The notes: generated from the sequence alone by a model not told the origin. Shown: positions 29,088 through 40,037, numbered from the stretch's first letter. The stretch is DNA of 64,000 nt from Actinoalloteichus hoggarensis (GCF_002234535.1 NZ_CP022521.1:5502001-5566000); one strand, 5' to 3'. Numbers and translations are program-made.

Positions 29088-29631
29088 TCTCGACCCTTCG
29101 CTTCCTGTCGGAGATCGCCGGCCCGCTGATCGGCGGGCCGAGCGGCTTCACCCTAGGGGTTCGGCCCCGGTGACGTCGCCGGCTTGGCGGAAGGCGACGA
29201 CGCTTCGATATCCGACGGTGACGGACGTGTGGTCATCGCAACCCGTCATGCCGATCGGCCTCTCGGCCGCACCGGCGGCCCAGGGCGGACGGCTCTGCAC
29301 CGACCGGTCGGTGATCGAGCACACCGCGGCGCGCTCCGGGCACCTGTTCCGCGCTGCCCTCTGCCTCCGCCCTCTGCCCCGCCTCGCGCCGCGAGCATGG
29401 TCCTGCTCGCGCGTCGCCGCGCCGGTCCTCGCAGGTCGCCGCGCAGGCCACCGGAGACGGGAGGCGGGAGGGCCCGCCGCGCTCGACGCCAAGGCGGGAC
29501 GGCGCAGGCGGCCTGCTCCGTTCGGCAGCGGCCCGCGCCGCGGCGAGCCGACGGGAGCTCGACGTCGGCACGGCGTCGACGCCCGCGAAGGGGCGACGGC
29601 GGATCTGATCCGGCCCGGCGCGCGGTCGCCG
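29088..29631. other. Intergenic, no convincing gene
   Basis: About 540 bp upstream of the GIDE gene. An 8-bp hairpin (CGGCCCGC and GCGGGCCG, 29119-29126 and 29133-29140) lies just before its start. The region 29180-29260 is a plausible promoter zone. The remaining frames look like background. Confidence 0.45.
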
Positions 29632-29976
29632 TCAGCGTTCCTCGAAGCCCGGCCCGACGCCCTCGACCACGGTCCAGAGCGGGACGACGGTGTCGACGAC
29701 GCCCGGCGACTCCCCGGAGCGCAGCAGGTCGAGCAGGCGGCGGCCCGAAGCGCGCGGACCCTCGGCGACGACGGCGACCCGGCCGTCGGCGAGGTTCTCC
29801 GCGTAACCGGACAGACCGAGTTCCAGGGCACGGCAGCGCGTCCACCAGCGGAAGCCCACCCCCTGCACCCGGCCCGCCACCCAGGCCGTCAGCCTGGCCT
29901 CGTCCCTCTCGTCGTCGGCGGCGGCCGAGCCCGCCGACGAGTCGGCCGCCGCGTCCGTCCCGGAGTCAGTGGTCAT
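29632..29976 (-). CDS. acyP: Acylphosphatase
   Basis: 114 residues from ATG 29976. A short Ala/Asp/Ser-rich N-terminal extension precedes the acylphosphatase fold. The active-site loop GRVQGVGFRWW contains the phosphate-binding Arg43, and GYAENLADGRV gives the catalytic Asn61. Hydrolyses carboxyl-phosphate bonds such as acetyl phosphate. In many actinobacteria acyP sits between mutM and smc, as here apart from the intervening kdp and surface-protein genes. Confidence 0.94.
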   Translation of the reverse strand: MTTDSGTDAAADSSAGSAAADDERDEARLTAWVAGRVQGVGFRWWTRCRALELGLSGYAENLADGRVAVVAEGPRASGRRLLDLLRSGESPGVVDTVVPLWTVVEGVGPGFEER

Positions 29977-30372
29977 CCGGCCATCGTCGCGTATCCGGGT
30001 CCGCGCCGCGACGACCGAGGGCGGACGTCCCGGCCGAGACCGCCGCGGTCGACTCGGACGGTCCGCCCTCGGCGGCACCGCGGACGTTGTAAGGCCAGGC
30101 CGCGTCGGTCGACGCCGACGGCGGTCCGGGGGCGGCGGCCCGGGGGCGGCGCCGGGTGCGGGGGACGCTCGTGTCTCGACGTCACCCCCTGCGGCGGCGC
30201 ACTGGCCGTGGCGACGAAGGGACGTCGACTGTGTCGTCGATCATGGTGCCCGCCGCCCCGGCGATCACCACACCTCACGAGCGTCCGAGGTCCGAGACCG
30301 GCACACGCCGACCGCGCCGGGCGACGCCGAAGCACTGTTCGCCATCTCGGCCTCCTGGTACCGTCTCCGCCC
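29977..30372. promoter_or_regulatory. Divergent acyP / CAP-protein intergenic region
   Basis: About 400 bp between acyP (leftward) and the CAP gene (rightward), with no convincing gene. TACCGT at 30359-30364 ends eight bases before the GTG at 30373. It could be a minus-10 element for a leaderless CAP mRNA, since no Shine-Dalgarno is present. Confidence 0.4.
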
Positions 30373-31122
30373 GTGGTCCACCCCCGGAGCAGACGCCTCG
30401 GCACGGTCGTCGGCCTACTGTCCATGGTGGCCGGAGCAGTCGCGGCCGGGACGCTGTCCATGACCACGGCGACACCCTCGGTCGTCGCCGGTGCCGACTC
30501 GGCCGCCGGAGTCCCGCACTCCCCGACTCCGCCGTACTTACCCAGCGGTGCCGCGGCCCCGTCGTGGGAGTCCGAGCCGCCCGCACCGAGCACGACCGAA
30601 CCCACCTCTCCCACCCCGAGCACCACCACGGAGCCCCCGGCCCCCACGACGACGGACGACGTCGAACCGGAACCCGTCACCGAGGAGACGCCCGCACCGC
30701 CGTCGCCGACGACGCCGCCCCCTCCGGAGCCGACACAGCCCCTCGCGGGGCAGTCTCCCGAGGCCGCGGAGGTCGTGACGCTGGCCAATGAGGCCCGCGC
30801 GGCGGAGGGCTGCGGTGCACTACGGTTCGACGACCGGCTGTTCACCGCCGCGCAACGGCACAGCAGTGACATGGCAAGCCGGGACTACTTCTCTCATGAG
30901 TCGCCCGAGGGCACGAGTTTCGTGGATCGCGCGATCGCGGCCGGTCATCCCAGCCCCGCCGCGGAGAACATCGCGATGGGCGCCCGCAGCGCCGACCAGG
31001 TGATGCGGATGTGGCTCGACTCCCCCGGCCACCGGGGGAACATCCTCAACTGCGATCTGACCACGATCGGAGTGGGGTTGGACACTGACGGCTGGTACTG
31101 GACACAAGTATTCGGACGGTGA
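30373..31122 (+). CDS. Secreted CAP/SCP-domain protein
   Basis: 249 residues from GTG 30373. Signal peptide about 1-40 (TVVGLLSMVAGAVAAGTLSM), then a Thr/Pro/Glu-rich stalk (about 55-125) and a C-terminal CAP domain. CAP motifs: VVTLANEARAAEGCGALRFD, AQRHSSDMASRDYFSHESPEG, and SPGHRGNILNCDLTTIGVG. The four-residue cavity (two His, two Glu) of CAP proteins appears partly present. The two Cys (GCG and NCD) may form a disulfide. The role in bacteria is not settled. Its stop overlaps the next gene (GTGA). Confidence 0.92.
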   Translation: MVHPRSRRLGTVVGLLSMVAGAVAAGTLSMTTATPSVVAGADSAAGVPHSPTPPYLPSGAAAPSWESEPPAPSTTEPTSPTPSTTTEPPAPTTTDDVEPEPVTEETPAPPSPTTPPPPEPTQPLAGQSPEAAEVVTLANEARAAEGCGALRFDDRLFTAAQRHSSDMASRDYFSHESPEGTSFVDRAIAAGHPSPAAENIAMGARSADQVMRMWLDSPGHRGNILNCDLTTIGVGLDTDGWYWTQVFGR

Positions 31123-31805
31123 AAGACGTGCGGGAAGACCGCCGGGACGACATCGAACGCAAGAAGGCCCCACCGACCGTGCTGCTCGCCGCCGCGGGCG
31201 TGGTGACCGCCACCGCGTTCGCGACCATCGCGTCGCTGGGCATCGGCACGCCGGACGCCCAGGACGGCGAGCCGATCATCCGTGAGGACGTCGTCTCCCG
31301 CGATGACGCGACCATCCCCGGCAGCTCGTCGGGCACCCCCACCGAGTCGGGCACCGCGACCACCGACGCCGCCTCCGACGACGTCGACGACATCGACGCC
31401 GACCAGGTCGACGGCGACGCCGGGGACCAGCCCGCGGACGGCGAGACCGAGGACGGGGTCACCAGGCCGACCCGCCCGACGGGCGAGGGCGACGGCGGCA
31501 ACGGCGGCGGCACCAGCGACCCCGGTGGCACCACCAACCCTGGCGGGAACGACGACGGCGGCGGGGGTCCGACCGAGCCGACCACGCCGCCCACGTCGCC
31601 GCCGAAGACCACGACGCCTCCCCCCACCACGACTCCGGATCCGCCGGAGCCGCCGGAGCAGCCCGGTCCCCCGGAGCAGCCCGATCCGCCGGAGGACACC
31701 TCGCCCCCGCCGATCTCCTCCGGTGTCCCCTCCACCGAGCCCTCGGACCCGAGTGCCGGTCCGACGTCGACCTCGGGCGACCCGCTGTACGGGCCTTCGG
31801 CCTGA
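31119..31805 (+). CDS. Membrane-anchored, low-complexity Pro/Asp-rich protein
   Basis: 228 residues, GTG overlapping the CAP stop by four bases. A charged 20-residue N-terminus and one membrane helix (about 20-42) are followed by a long acidic Asp/Gly/Thr region and a Pro/Glu-rich region with EQPGPPEQPDPPED-type repeats. No globular domain is visible. It is probably a surface or wall-spanning tether made together with the CAP protein. It reads into a strong hairpin terminator. Confidence 0.75.
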   Translation: MKDVREDRRDDIERKKAPPTVLLAAAGVVTATAFATIASLGIGTPDAQDGEPIIREDVVSRDDATIPGSSSGTPTESGTATTDAASDDVDDIDADQVDGDAGDQPADGETEDGVTRPTRPTGEGDGGNGGGTSDPGGTTNPGGNDDGGGGPTEPTTPPTSPPKTTTPPPTTTPDPPEPPEQPGPPEQPDPPEDTSPPPISSGVPSTEPSDPSAGPTSTSGDPLYGPSA

Positions 31806-31830
31806 CCATCGCCTGATCGTTCTGCTGCGC

Positions 31831-31862
31831 GGCCGGTCGTCCCCTGCCCGGGACGACCGGCC
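31831..31862 (+). terminator. Hairpin terminator of the CAP operon
   Basis: Perfect 13-bp stem (GGCCGGTCGTCCC at 31831-31843 with its complement at 31850-31862) and a 6-nt loop, 25 bp past the stop at 31805. Confidence 0.8.
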
Positions 31863-32035
31863 TCGTCGTCGCGGGCACCAGGCGGCGACCAGGGCCGCTC
31901 GCTCGGAGAATCCGTCGGGGCGTCTTCCTCCGCAGCGTGACCGGCTTCGGCGTCACGGACCGGTCGACTCAGCACGGTCGCCGATCCTGACGGTCGGCGG
32001 CCCGAGCCGCGAACACGACCGGCACCCGAGTCGAA

Positions 32036-32713
32036 TCACAGCTCGAACCGGTAGCCCATCCCGGCCTCCGTACGCAGATGACGCGGACTGCCCGGGTCCG
32101 GTTCCAGCTTGCGCCGCAGCTGTGCAAGGTAGACGCGCAGGTAGTGGTTCTCGGCGGGATAACCGGGCCCCCATACCTCGTGGAGCAGCTGCTGCCTGCT
32201 CACCAGTCGTCCCCGATTCCGTACCAGCACCTCCAACACGCCCCATTCGGTCGGCGTGAGGTGGACGGGGCTGCCGTCCCGGTAGACCTGTCTGGCGGCC
32301 AGGTCGACGGTGAACGACGCGGTGCGGACCACCGGTTCGTCCGCCTCGCCCGCTCCCGCTCGGCGGACCGCCGCGCGCAGCCTGGCAAGCAGCTCGTCCA
32401 TGCCGAAGGGTTTGGTGACGTAGTCGTCGGCGCCCACGTCCAAGGCCCGCACCTTGTCACCGGACTCGGTCCGAGCGGACAGCACGATGATCGGCACCCG
32501 GCTCCAGCCACGCAGGCCCTCGATGACGGTCGTGCCGTCGAGATCGGGCAGACCGAGGTCCAGCAGGACCACGTCCGGTCTGCCGGAGGCGGCCGTCCGC
32601 AATGCGCTCGTCCCGTCGTGAGCGGTCAGCACGGCATAGCCGTGCGCGATGAGATTGATCCGCAGTGCCCGGACCAACGCCTTCTCATCATCGACCACGA
32701 GCACCGTCGTCAT
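32036..32713 (-). CDS. kdpE: Potassium response regulator KdpE
   Basis: 225 residues, OmpR/PhoB type. The receiver domain has the acidic pocket VVDDE, phospho-acceptor Asp52 (LLDLGLPDLDG), and Lys in DYVTKPFG. The C-terminal winged helix (about 130-225) has LTPTEWGVLEVLVRNRGRLVSRQQLL. The ATG overlaps the kdpD stop. It switches on kdpFABC when potassium is low or osmolarity high. Direct repeats that could be its target lie at 40310-40348. It is the last gene of the kdp operon. Confidence 0.95.
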   Translation of the reverse strand: MTTVLVVDDEKALVRALRINLIAHGYAVLTAHDGTSALRTAASGRPDVVLLDLGLPDLDGTTVIEGLRGWSRVPIIVLSARTESGDKVRALDVGADDYVTKPFGMDELLARLRAAVRRAGAGEADEPVVRTASFTVDLAARQVYRDGSPVHLTPTEWGVLEVLVRNRGRLVSRQQLLHEVWGPGYPAENHYLRVYLAQLRRKLEPDPGSPRHLRTEAGMGYRFEL

Positions 32714-35547
32714 CGGTCCGTCCGCTCCGTCGCCATGGGCAGGGAGATGACCACGGTGAAACCGCCGCCGGGAGTGTCCTCCGCGCGGATCGTGCCGCCC
32801 ATGGCCGACAGGAACCCTCGGGCCACGCTGAGCCCCAGACCCAGTCCTGGCCGTGAGTCCCGATCTCCCAGCCGTTGGAACGGGGCGAAGACCTCCTCGG
32901 CGGAGCCGCCGGGAACGCCGGGGCCCGTGTCGACCACCCACAGCTCGGCACGGTCGCCGTACACGCTGGCGCGCACCGCCACCTCCGGCGAACGGCCGCC
33001 CCGGCCGTACCGGAGTGCGTTGTCGATGACATTGGCCACCGCCCGCTCCAACAGGCCGATGTCCGCGGCGACGTCGGGCAGGCTCTCCTCGATCTCGACA
33101 CGCACCGTCTCTCGTTCCTCCATCCCCGCCAGCGCGGCGAAGACCACCTCGTCGTAGCCGATCCGCTCGATGCGGGGTGCGACGGCACCGGTGGCCAGGC
33201 GGGAGGAGTCCAGCAGATTGGCGACGAGTGCGGCGAGCCGATCGGTCGCACCGTCGATCACGGCGAGCAGCTCCGCGGTGTCGACGTCGGAGAGGTTCAG
33301 CGAGGGATCACGCAGGCCGGCCAGCGAGGTCTTCACTGTGGTCAGGGGCGTTCTCAGGTCATGACCGAGAGCAGACAGCAGGGCGGTGCGCAGCCCGGTG
33401 GCGTCCGCCCTTCGCTGCGCCGCCGATGTCTCGGCAGCCATCCGCTGCTGGCGCAGGGCCACGAGCGCCTGCCGTGCGGCGGCCTCCAACACGAGCTGAT
33501 CCTCGGCGGGCAGTATCCGGCCGCGAAGCACGAGACGGATCTCCGGTGTCACCACGACCTCGCTCGTCACCTCATCGCCGACGTCTCCTCTTCCGTCGCC
33601 GCTTGTGAGCCCGCCGAGAGGGGGGCCGTCGGAACGGTCCGATCGACCGACCCGGCCGGAACCACTCTCGTGTGCGGCCTCCACGCCTCGGGAGCTCTCG
33701 GGCCCGCTCGAGCCGACCTCGACCCATTCGGCGCCGCGATGCTCCAGCATCGCCACCGAACTCATGCCGAAGTTCTCCCTGATCTCCTCCAGGAGCCGTA
33801 CCGCGGGCTCGGGGTGGGTGAGCACCGTGCGTGCGTACGAGGCGAGCAGTACCGACTCGGCGCGAGAACGGCCTGCCTGGGCCGCCAGCCGCGCGGCCCG
33901 GTCGACGACGAGCGCGACCATCACCGCGACGGCCACCATCACCACCAGTGTGATCCCCTGCTCGCGGGGCGAGACCGTCAACGAGAACTGTGGTGCGGTC
34001 AGGAAGTAGGTGAACAGCAGGCCCGACACACCCGCCGCGCACAGGGCGGGTCCGAGGCCGCCCACCAAGGCGACGATCACGATCACGAGCAGGAAGCCCA
34101 CCACGTCGGTGGAGAGGTCGACGGCGGGCCTCAGCAGCAGGCCGAGGCAGGTGATCAGGCCCGGCAGCAGTACCGCGAGCGCCCAACTCAGCGCGCGGCG
34201 CCTGCCGGTGATCGGTGTCATCCGACCCCGTCCGCCCTCGCCTGCGTGGGGGTGGGTGACGATGTGGACGTCGATCGAGCCGGATTCGCGCACCAGCGCG
34301 GCGCCGATGCCCTCGTCCCACAGCCGGGCGGCACGCGAGCGGCGGGAACTGCCCAGGACGAGCTGCATCGCGTCCACGCCTCTGGCGAAGTCGAGGAGTG
34401 CCGAGGCCACGTCGTCGCCCACCACGACGTGGAAGGTGGCCCCGAGGTCGACGGCGAGCTGCCGGTATCGTGCCAGCGCGCCGGGCTTGGTGGCGCTGAG
34501 GCCGTCGCCGCGCAGTGCGTGCACGACGAGCAGCTCCGCACCCGCCCGGTTGGCGATTCGTCGGGCGCGCCGGATCAGGGTCTCGCTCTCCTGTCCTCCG
34601 GTGATCGACACCACGACCCGTTCCCTCGTCTCCCAGGTCTCGGTGATGTGCTGGTCCGCGCGGTATCGGCGCAGGGCGACCTCGACCTGGTCCGCGACCC
34701 ACAGCAGCGCCAGCTCACGCAGGGCGCCCAGGTTGCCCGGCCGGAAGAAGTTCGCCAGCGCCGCGTCGACGCGGTCCGCCGCGTAGACGTTGCCGTGTGC
34801 CATCCGGCGCCGAAGTGCCTCTGGAGTGATGTCGACCAGTTCGACCTGTTCGGCGGCCCGCACCACCTCGTCGGGCACGGTCTCCCGCTGGCGGGTCTTG
34901 GTGATCGTCTCGACGACGTCGTTGAGGCTTTCCAGATGCTGGATGTTGACGGTGGTGAGGACGTCGATGCCCGCCGCGAGCAGCTCCTCGACGTCCTCCC
35001 AGCGCCGCGCGTTGCGTGAGCCGGGCACGTTGGTGTGTGCCAGCTCGTCCACCAGCACGATCTCGGGGGCCCTGGCGAGCACGGCGTCCACGTCGAGTTC
35101 GGTCAGCTCGCATCCCTGGTAGGTGATCCTGCGCCGGGGCACCTGCTCGATGCCCTCGGTGCGAGCCTCGGTGAGGGCTCGGCCGTGGCTCTCCACGAAA
35201 CCGATCACCACGTCCGCGCCCCGCTCCCGCCTGCGGGCCGCCTCGCCCAGCATGGCGTAGGTCTTGCCGACGCCTGCCGCCGCACCGAGGTAGACACGCA
35301 GTTCCCCTCGGCGCGGCGCCCCGGAGCGTCGCCCCGCCTGCTGGGCATCGCGTCCCGACACCGACCTGCCCGCTGCGACGAGGTTCGCACCGGGGGCTGC
35401 CGGGCCGGCGATCCCGACGTCCCCGTACGACCGAGACTCCCGCCCGCGATCGTCGGTCGGCGGATTCGACGCGATGTCCACCAGGCGAGTCTGCCCCGGC
35501 TCCCCTGCGGTCACCGAACGCACCGCTGGACCACGGCGCGGAGGCAT
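32710..35547 (-). CDS. kdpD: Potassium sensor histidine kinase KdpD
   Basis: About 945 residues. Domains in order: KdpD N-terminal domain with Walker A GAAAGVGKTYAML (about 88-100) and VDELAHTNVPGSRNARRWEDV; Usp domain (about 295-420); four close membrane helices (DUF4118, about 430-530); a GAF-like region; HisKA (ALGHDLRTPLTTVKTSL); and HATPase (NVIDNALRYGRGG, DTGPGVPGG, GLGLGLSVARGFL). A Ser/Gly-rich insert of about 50 residues lies in the GAF-like part. The start is unresolved: ATG 35607 (overlapping kdpC), ATG 35547, GTG 35514 or GTG 35481. Confidence 0.94.
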   Translation of the reverse strand: MPPRRGPAVRSVTAGEPGQTRLVDIASNPPTDDRGRESRSYGDVGIAGPAAPGANLVAAGRSVSGRDAQQAGRRSGAPRRGELRVYLGAAAGVGKTYAMLGEAARRRERGADVVIGFVESHGRALTEARTEGIEQVPRRRITYQGCELTELDVDAVLARAPEIVLVDELAHTNVPGSRNARRWEDVEELLAAGIDVLTTVNIQHLESLNDVVETITKTRQRETVPDEVVRAAEQVELVDITPEALRRRMAHGNVYAADRVDAALANFFRPGNLGALRELALLWVADQVEVALRRYRADQHITETWETRERVVVSITGGQESETLIRRARRIANRAGAELLVVHALRGDGLSATKPGALARYRQLAVDLGATFHVVVGDDVASALLDFARGVDAMQLVLGSSRRSRAARLWDEGIGAALVRESGSIDVHIVTHPHAGEGGRGRMTPITGRRRALSWALAVLLPGLITCLGLLLRPAVDLSTDVVGFLLVIVIVALVGGLGPALCAAGVSGLLFTYFLTAPQFSLTVSPREQGITLVVMVAVAVMVALVVDRAARLAAQAGRSRAESVLLASYARTVLTHPEPAVRLLEEIRENFGMSSVAMLEHRGAEWVEVGSSGPESSRGVEAAHESGSGRVGRSDRSDGPPLGGLTSGDGRGDVGDEVTSEVVVTPEIRLVLRGRILPAEDQLVLEAAARQALVALRQQRMAAETSAAQRRADATGLRTALLSALGHDLRTPLTTVKTSLAGLRDPSLNLSDVDTAELLAVIDGATDRLAALVANLLDSSRLATGAVAPRIERIGYDEVVFAALAGMEERETVRVEIEESLPDVAADIGLLERAVANVIDNALRYGRGGRSPEVAVRASVYGDRAELWVVDTGPGVPGGSAEEVFAPFQRLGDRDSRPGLGLGLSVARGFLSAMGGTIRAEDTPGGGFTVVISLPMATERTDR

Positions 35548-35578
35548 GCCGTGCACGCAGGCTCCACGGGCCGCCGAG

Positions 35579-36244
35579 TCACCCGGGACCATGAGCCGGC
35601 TCTCCACTCGTCAGCCCGGCGATCGCGAGATTCAGCGCGAGCACGTTCACCGTCTGGCCGCCGAGGAAACCCAGTTCGCGCCCCTGGGTGTGCTCGGCGA
35701 CGAGATCACGCACCCGTTGCTCGGGCAGGCCGGTCACCCGCGCGACGCGGGCGGCCTGGAGTTCGGCATAGGCAGGCGAGATGTCCGGGTCCAGCCCGGA
35801 GGCGGAGGCGGTGACCGCGTCAGGGGGCACGGACTCCACCGGCACGCCTTCCCTGGCGGCGATCGCCGCCGCCCGCGCGTGCACCAGCTCGGTCGACGCG
35901 GGGCTGTCCCCGGCCAGGTTGGAGCCGCCGGACGCATACGGGTCACCGGGCCCGAGCCCTTCGGCTGCCGAGGCAGCCGCCGAGGGCCGGTGATGGAAGT
36001 ACCGGTCGGCGGTCGGATCGTCGCCTGCAGCGGGATCGACGAGATCGAGCCCGAGATTCTCCAGGCCCACCGCACGGCCGTCGTGGTAGACGACCGAGCC
36101 TTCGGCGGAGGAGGACAGGCCTGGCAGCCGGGACACCGAATAGACGGCGAGCGGGTACATGATCCCGGTCAGCACGGTCATGACCAGCAGCAGACGAAGC
36201 GCCGCCATGGTCTGTCGCAGCAAGGTGATGGACAACGTGATCAC
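35579..36244 (-). CDS. kdpC: Potassium-transporting ATPase subunit C
   Basis: 221 residues, GTG overlapping the kdpB stop. One N-terminal membrane helix ([22 protein letters not shown]), then the periplasm-side domain with YFHHRPSAA and [11 protein letters not shown], the KdpC signatures. The C-terminus has [28 protein letters not shown]. Longer than E. coli KdpC by about 30 residues, mostly in the middle. KdpC stabilises the KdpA-KdpB complex and raises ATP affinity. Confidence 0.95.
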   Translation of the reverse strand: MITLSITLLRQTMAALRLLLVMTVLTGIMYPLAVYSVSRLPGLSSSAEGSVVYHDGRAVGLENLGLDLVDPAAGDDPTADRYFHHRPSAAASAAEGLGPGDPYASGGSNLAGDSPASTELVHARAAAIAAREGVPVESVPPDAVTASASGLDPDISPAYAELQAARVARVTGLPEQRVRDLVAEHTQGRELGFLGGQTVNVLALNLAIAGLTSGEPAHGPG

Positions 36245-38379
36245 CCGATTCCCGGGAGGTGACGAACGAACAGGTCGATGAACCAGATGCCGATGAACGG
36301 CGTGATCAGGCCGCCGAGTCCGTAGACGAGCAGATTGCGCCGCAACAGCGTCGATGCGCCCGCGGCCCGGTGGCGGACTCCCCGGAGCGCGAGCGGGATC
36401 AGGGCGACGATGATCAGAGCGTTGAAGATCACCGCCGACAGGATCGCCGAGGACGGCGTGGCCAGTCCCATCAGGTTCAGAGCCTCGAGCTGCGGAAGGA
36501 TCGAGGCGAACATGGCAGGCAGGATGGCGAAGTACTTCGCGAGGTCGTTCGCGATGCTGAAGGTCGTCAACGCGCCCCTGGTGATGAGCAGTTGTCTGCC
36601 CACCTCGACGATCTCGATGAGCTTGGTCGGGTTCGAGTCGAGATCGACCATGTTGCCTGCCTCTTTCGCAGCCGAGGTGCCGCTGTTCATCGCGACCCCG
36701 ACGTCGGCCTGGGCGAGCGCAGGGGCGTCGTTGGTCCCGTCCCCGGTCATCGCGACAAGCCTGCCGCCCGCCTGTTCCTCCTTGATCAGCGCGATCTTGT
36801 CTTCAGGGCGAGCCTGCGCGAGATGGTCGTCCACCCCGGCGTCCTCGGCGATGGCCCGTGCGGTCAACGGGTTGTCACCGGTCACCATGACGGTGCGGAT
36901 CCCCATCGACCTGAGTCTGGCGAACCGCTCTCGCATTCCGGGTTTCACCACGTCCGCGAGCTTGATGACGCCCAGGACCCTGGCACCCGATGCATCGTTC
37001 TCTCCACAGACGAGCGGGGTGCCGCCGCGCAGGCTGATCTCGTCGACGATGCTCGTCAGGTCGGCGGGCACGGTGCCGCCGCGCTCACGCACCCAGGCGG
37101 CGACCTCGGCGGCGGCGCCCTTGCGAACCGAGCGCAGGCCGTCGCCGTCGGGCAGGTCGACCCCGCTCATCCTGGTCTGTGCGGTGAAGGGGACGAAGTC
37201 GGCGTTCCGTTCGCCCGAGTCGAACTCCGTCGGCAGGCCGTGCTCCCTGGTGCACAGATCGATGACGCTGCGTCCTTCCGGCGTCTCGTCGGCCAGGCTT
37301 GCGAGCCTCGCTGCCACCGCCAACCGGGTCAGGTCGACGTCCGCCACCGGCACCAGTTCGACCGCATGCCGGTTGCCGAAGGTGATGGTGCCCGTCTTGT
37401 CGAGAAGCAACGTGTCGACATCGCCCGCGGCCTCCACCGCACGACCCGAGGTGGCGAGCACGTTGCGCTGCACCAGCCGATCCATTCCTGCGATGCCGAT
37501 CGCCGAGAGCAGCGCGCCGATCGTGGTGGGGATGAGGCACACCAGCAGGGCGGTCAGGACGATCAACGACTGCCTGCCGCCCGAGTACTCCGCGATGGGT
37601 TGCAGGGCGACGACAGCCAGCAGAAAAGTGATCGTCAGCGTCGACAGCAGGATGGTCAGAGCGATCTCGTTCGGCGTCTTCTGCCGTCGGGCGCCCTCGA
37701 CGAGGTCGATCATCCGATCGACGAAGGACTCGCCAGAGCGAGCGGTGATCCGCACGATGACGCGATCGGAGAGGACGGTGGTGCCGCCGGTGACCGACGA
37801 GCGGTCACCGCCCGCCTCACGGATGACCGGCGCGGACTCGCCCGTGACAGCGGACTCGTCCACGGTCGCCAGGCCTTCGACGACGTCACCGTCTCCTGGC
37901 ACGACATCCCCCGCGGTGAGCACGACGTGGTCTCCCACTCGCAGCGCGGAGGCGGGGACCTCGTCCGTCGCCAGTTCCGATGCGGCGAGCAGCGTGCCGA
38001 CGTGCTCCGCGGCGTCCGGCCGGCTCAGTCTGCAGGCGACGCTGGAGACACGCGAGCGACGCAGGGTCTCGGCCTGAGCGCGTCCCCGTCCCTCGGCGAC
38101 GGCCTCGGCGAGATTGGCGAAGAGGACGGTGAACCACAGCCAGCCCGCCACCGCGAAGGAGAACGGGTCCGGGTCGAGGACGGCCAGCACGGTGACCAGC
38201 ACCGAGCCCACGGCGACGACGAACATCACCGGATTGCGCGCCTGGTGCCGTGGTGACAGCTTGCGCAGTGCCGCAGGCAGGGAGGTCAGCAACAGCCTCG
38301 GTGAGAAGGCCCCCGCACGAAGCGGCCGATCGGTCGAGTCGGCCACCGGGGCCCGGGGCGTCTCGTCAGTGGTGGTCAT
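36241..38379 (-). CDS. kdpB: Potassium-transporting ATPase catalytic subunit B
   Basis: 712 residues, P1-type ATPase. ATG 38379 has cggagg upstream and overlaps the kdpA stop. Phosphorylated Asp327 in DKTGT, the actuator loop TGES at 179-182, and [21 protein letters not shown] with the KdpB-specific membrane motif. [19 protein letters not shown] and [44 protein letters not shown]-type stretches follow (hinge region). Hydrolyses ATP to drive potassium through KdpA. Confidence 0.97.
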   Translation of the reverse strand: MTTTDETPRAPVADSTDRPLRAGAFSPRLLLTSLPAALRKLSPRHQARNPVMFVVAVGSVLVTVLAVLDPDPFSFAVAGWLWFTVLFANLAEAVAEGRGRAQAETLRRSRVSSVACRLSRPDAAEHVGTLLAASELATDEVPASALRVGDHVVLTAGDVVPGDGDVVEGLATVDESAVTGESAPVIREAGGDRSSVTGGTTVLSDRVIVRITARSGESFVDRMIDLVEGARRQKTPNEIALTILLSTLTITFLLAVVALQPIAEYSGGRQSLIVLTALLVCLIPTTIGALLSAIGIAGMDRLVQRNVLATSGRAVEAAGDVDTLLLDKTGTITFGNRHAVELVPVADVDLTRLAVAARLASLADETPEGRSVIDLCTREHGLPTEFDSGERNADFVPFTAQTRMSGVDLPDGDGLRSVRKGAAAEVAAWVRERGGTVPADLTSIVDEISLRGGTPLVCGENDASGARVLGVIKLADVVKPGMRERFARLRSMGIRTVMVTGDNPLTARAIAEDAGVDDHLAQARPEDKIALIKEEQAGGRLVAMTGDGTNDAPALAQADVGVAMNSGTSAAKEAGNMVDLDSNPTKLIEIVEVGRQLLITRGALTTFSIANDLAKYFAILPAMFASILPQLEALNLMGLATPSSAILSAVIFNALIIVALIPLALRGVRHRAAGASTLLRRNLLVYGLGGLITPFIGIWFIDLFVRHLPGIG

Positions 38380-40037
38380 GCCAGTGCCTCCGCGATGGGG
38401 CCGAGGGCGAGTACGGGGAGGAAGGTCAATGCGGCGAGGAATACGGCCGTGCCGGCGAGCAGCCCGGCGAACAGGACACCGCCGGTGGGCAGGGTGCCCT
38501 CGCCCTGCGGAACGGTGCGCTGCCTCGCGAGCGCGCCTGCCAGGGCCAGCACCGCGATGATCGGGAGAAACCTGCCGAACAGCATCGCGACGCCCAGGGT
38601 CGACTGGAAGAAGTCGTCTGTGACGGTCAGACCCGCGAAGGCGCTGCCGTTGTTGTTCGCCGCCGACGCATAGGCGTAGAGCACCTCCGACAACCCGTGC
38701 GGACCCTCGTTGCCAAGCGCTTCCAGCGTCTCGGAACGGGTCAGCGCCCATCCGGTGCCGAGCAGCACGAGGGCGGGCATCGTCAACAAGGAGATCGCCG
38801 CGCAGGTCACCTCGGTACGGCCGAGTCGCTTACCCAGGTACTCCGGGCTGCGACCCACCATCAGGCCCGCGAGGAAGACCGCGATCACCGCGATCACGAG
38901 CAGGCCGTACAGACCGGCTCCCACCCCGCCCGGGGCGATCTCGCCGAGGAGCATGTTCAGTAGTAGCGCGCCGCCGCCCAGGCCGGTGAAGCTGTCGTGC
39001 ATCGCGTTGACCGCGCCGGTGGAGGTGCCGGTGGTGCTCACCGCGAAGAGCACCGATGAGGCGATGTCGAACCGGACCTCTTTGCCCTCCATGGCCGCGC
39101 CCGCCGCCAGTGTCGCGGGCCCGTTCGGATGGGTCTCGGCCCACCAGGTGACCGCCGACAGCGCGGTCCAGAACAGCGTGATGACGGCGATCAACACGGT
39201 GCCCTGCCTGCGGTCGCCGACCATGATGCCGAAGGTCCTGGTCAGACAGACCGGGATCACCAGGAGAAGGAAGACCTGAAGGATGCTGGTCCACGCCGCC
39301 GGGTTCTCGAAGGGGTGCGCCGAGTTGGCGTTGTAGACGCCACCACCGTTGGTTCCGAGGATCTTGATCGCCTCCTGACTCGCGACAGGCGCGAGCGGGA
39401 CGTCATGGGTGATGCCGTCGAGGCCGGTGACTCGCACGCTCTCCGCGAGGCTCATGACGACACCTGCCGAGACGAAGAGCACCGCCGCCACGAAGGCGAC
39501 CGGAAGCAGCACTCGGACGACCCCCCGGGTGATGTCCACCCAGACGTTGCCGAGCCGGTCCGTACCCGACCGGACGAAGCCCCGGATCAGGGCGACCGCG
39601 ACGGCCAGACCGACCGCCGCGGACAGGAAGTTCTGCACCGTCAGCCCGGCGGCCTGCACGAAGCTGCCGAGCGTGTTCTCCGGGACATAGGACTGCCAGT
39701 TCGTATTGGTCGCGAAACTGACGGCGGTGTTGAACGCCGTCCCCTCGTCGACCGGGCCTCGGTCGAAGCTCAACGGCAGCAGCGCCTGGAGTCGCTGAAT
39801 CAGATACAGCGACAGCACCGAGACCAGTGAGAAGCCGAGAACTCCGATCGCATAGCCGCTCCACCGCTGGTCGGAATCGGGATCGACCCCGACCAGCCGG
39901 TAGAGGAACCGTTCCAGACGAAGGTGCTTCCGACTGGTGTACACCGACGCCAGATAGGCGCCTGCCGGTCGGTAGATCAGGGCGAGGGCGAAGACGAGCA
40001 CTCCCGCCTGGATCAACCCCGCGGTGATCGGGCTCAT
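38376..40037 (-). CDS. kdpA: Potassium-transporting ATPase channel subunit A
   Basis: 553 residues with ten predicted membrane helices, related to potassium channels. ATG 40037 has ggagagg upstream and overlaps the kdpF stop (TGATG). The selectivity-filter regions are visible: [43 protein letters not shown] and [10 protein letters not shown]. High-affinity potassium uptake. Confidence 0.97.
   Translation of the reverse strand: MSPITAGLIQAGVLVFALALIYRPAGAYLASVYTSRKHLRLERFLYRLVGVDPDSDQRWSGYAIGVLGFSLVSVLSLYLIQRLQALLPLSFDRGPVDEGTAFNTAVSFATNTNWQSYVPENTLGSFVQAAGLTVQNFLSAAVGLAVAVALIRGFVRSGTDRLGNVWVDITRGVVRVLLPVAFVAAVLFVSAGVVMSLAESVRVTGLDGITHDVPLAPVASQEAIKILGTNGGGVYNANSAHPFENPAAWTSILQVFLLLVIPVCLTRTFGIMVGDRRQGTVLIAVITLFWTALSAVTWWAETHPNGPATLAAGAAMEGKEVRFDIASSVLFAVSTTGTSTGAVNAMHDSFTGLGGGALLLNMLLGEIAPGGVGAGLYGLLVIAVIAVFLAGLMVGRSPEYLGKRLGRTEVTCAAISLLTMPALVLLGTGWALTRSETLEALGNEGPHGLSEVLYAYASAANNNGSAFAGLTVTDDFFQSTLGVAMLFGRFLPIIAVLALAGALARQRTVPQGEGTLPTGGVLFAGLLAGTAVFLAALTFLPVLALGPIAEALA

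Noticed and set aside
36259-38256. Long plus-strand frames opposite kdpB
   Set aside because: kdpB on the minus strand has every P-type ATPase motif; the opposite frames have none.
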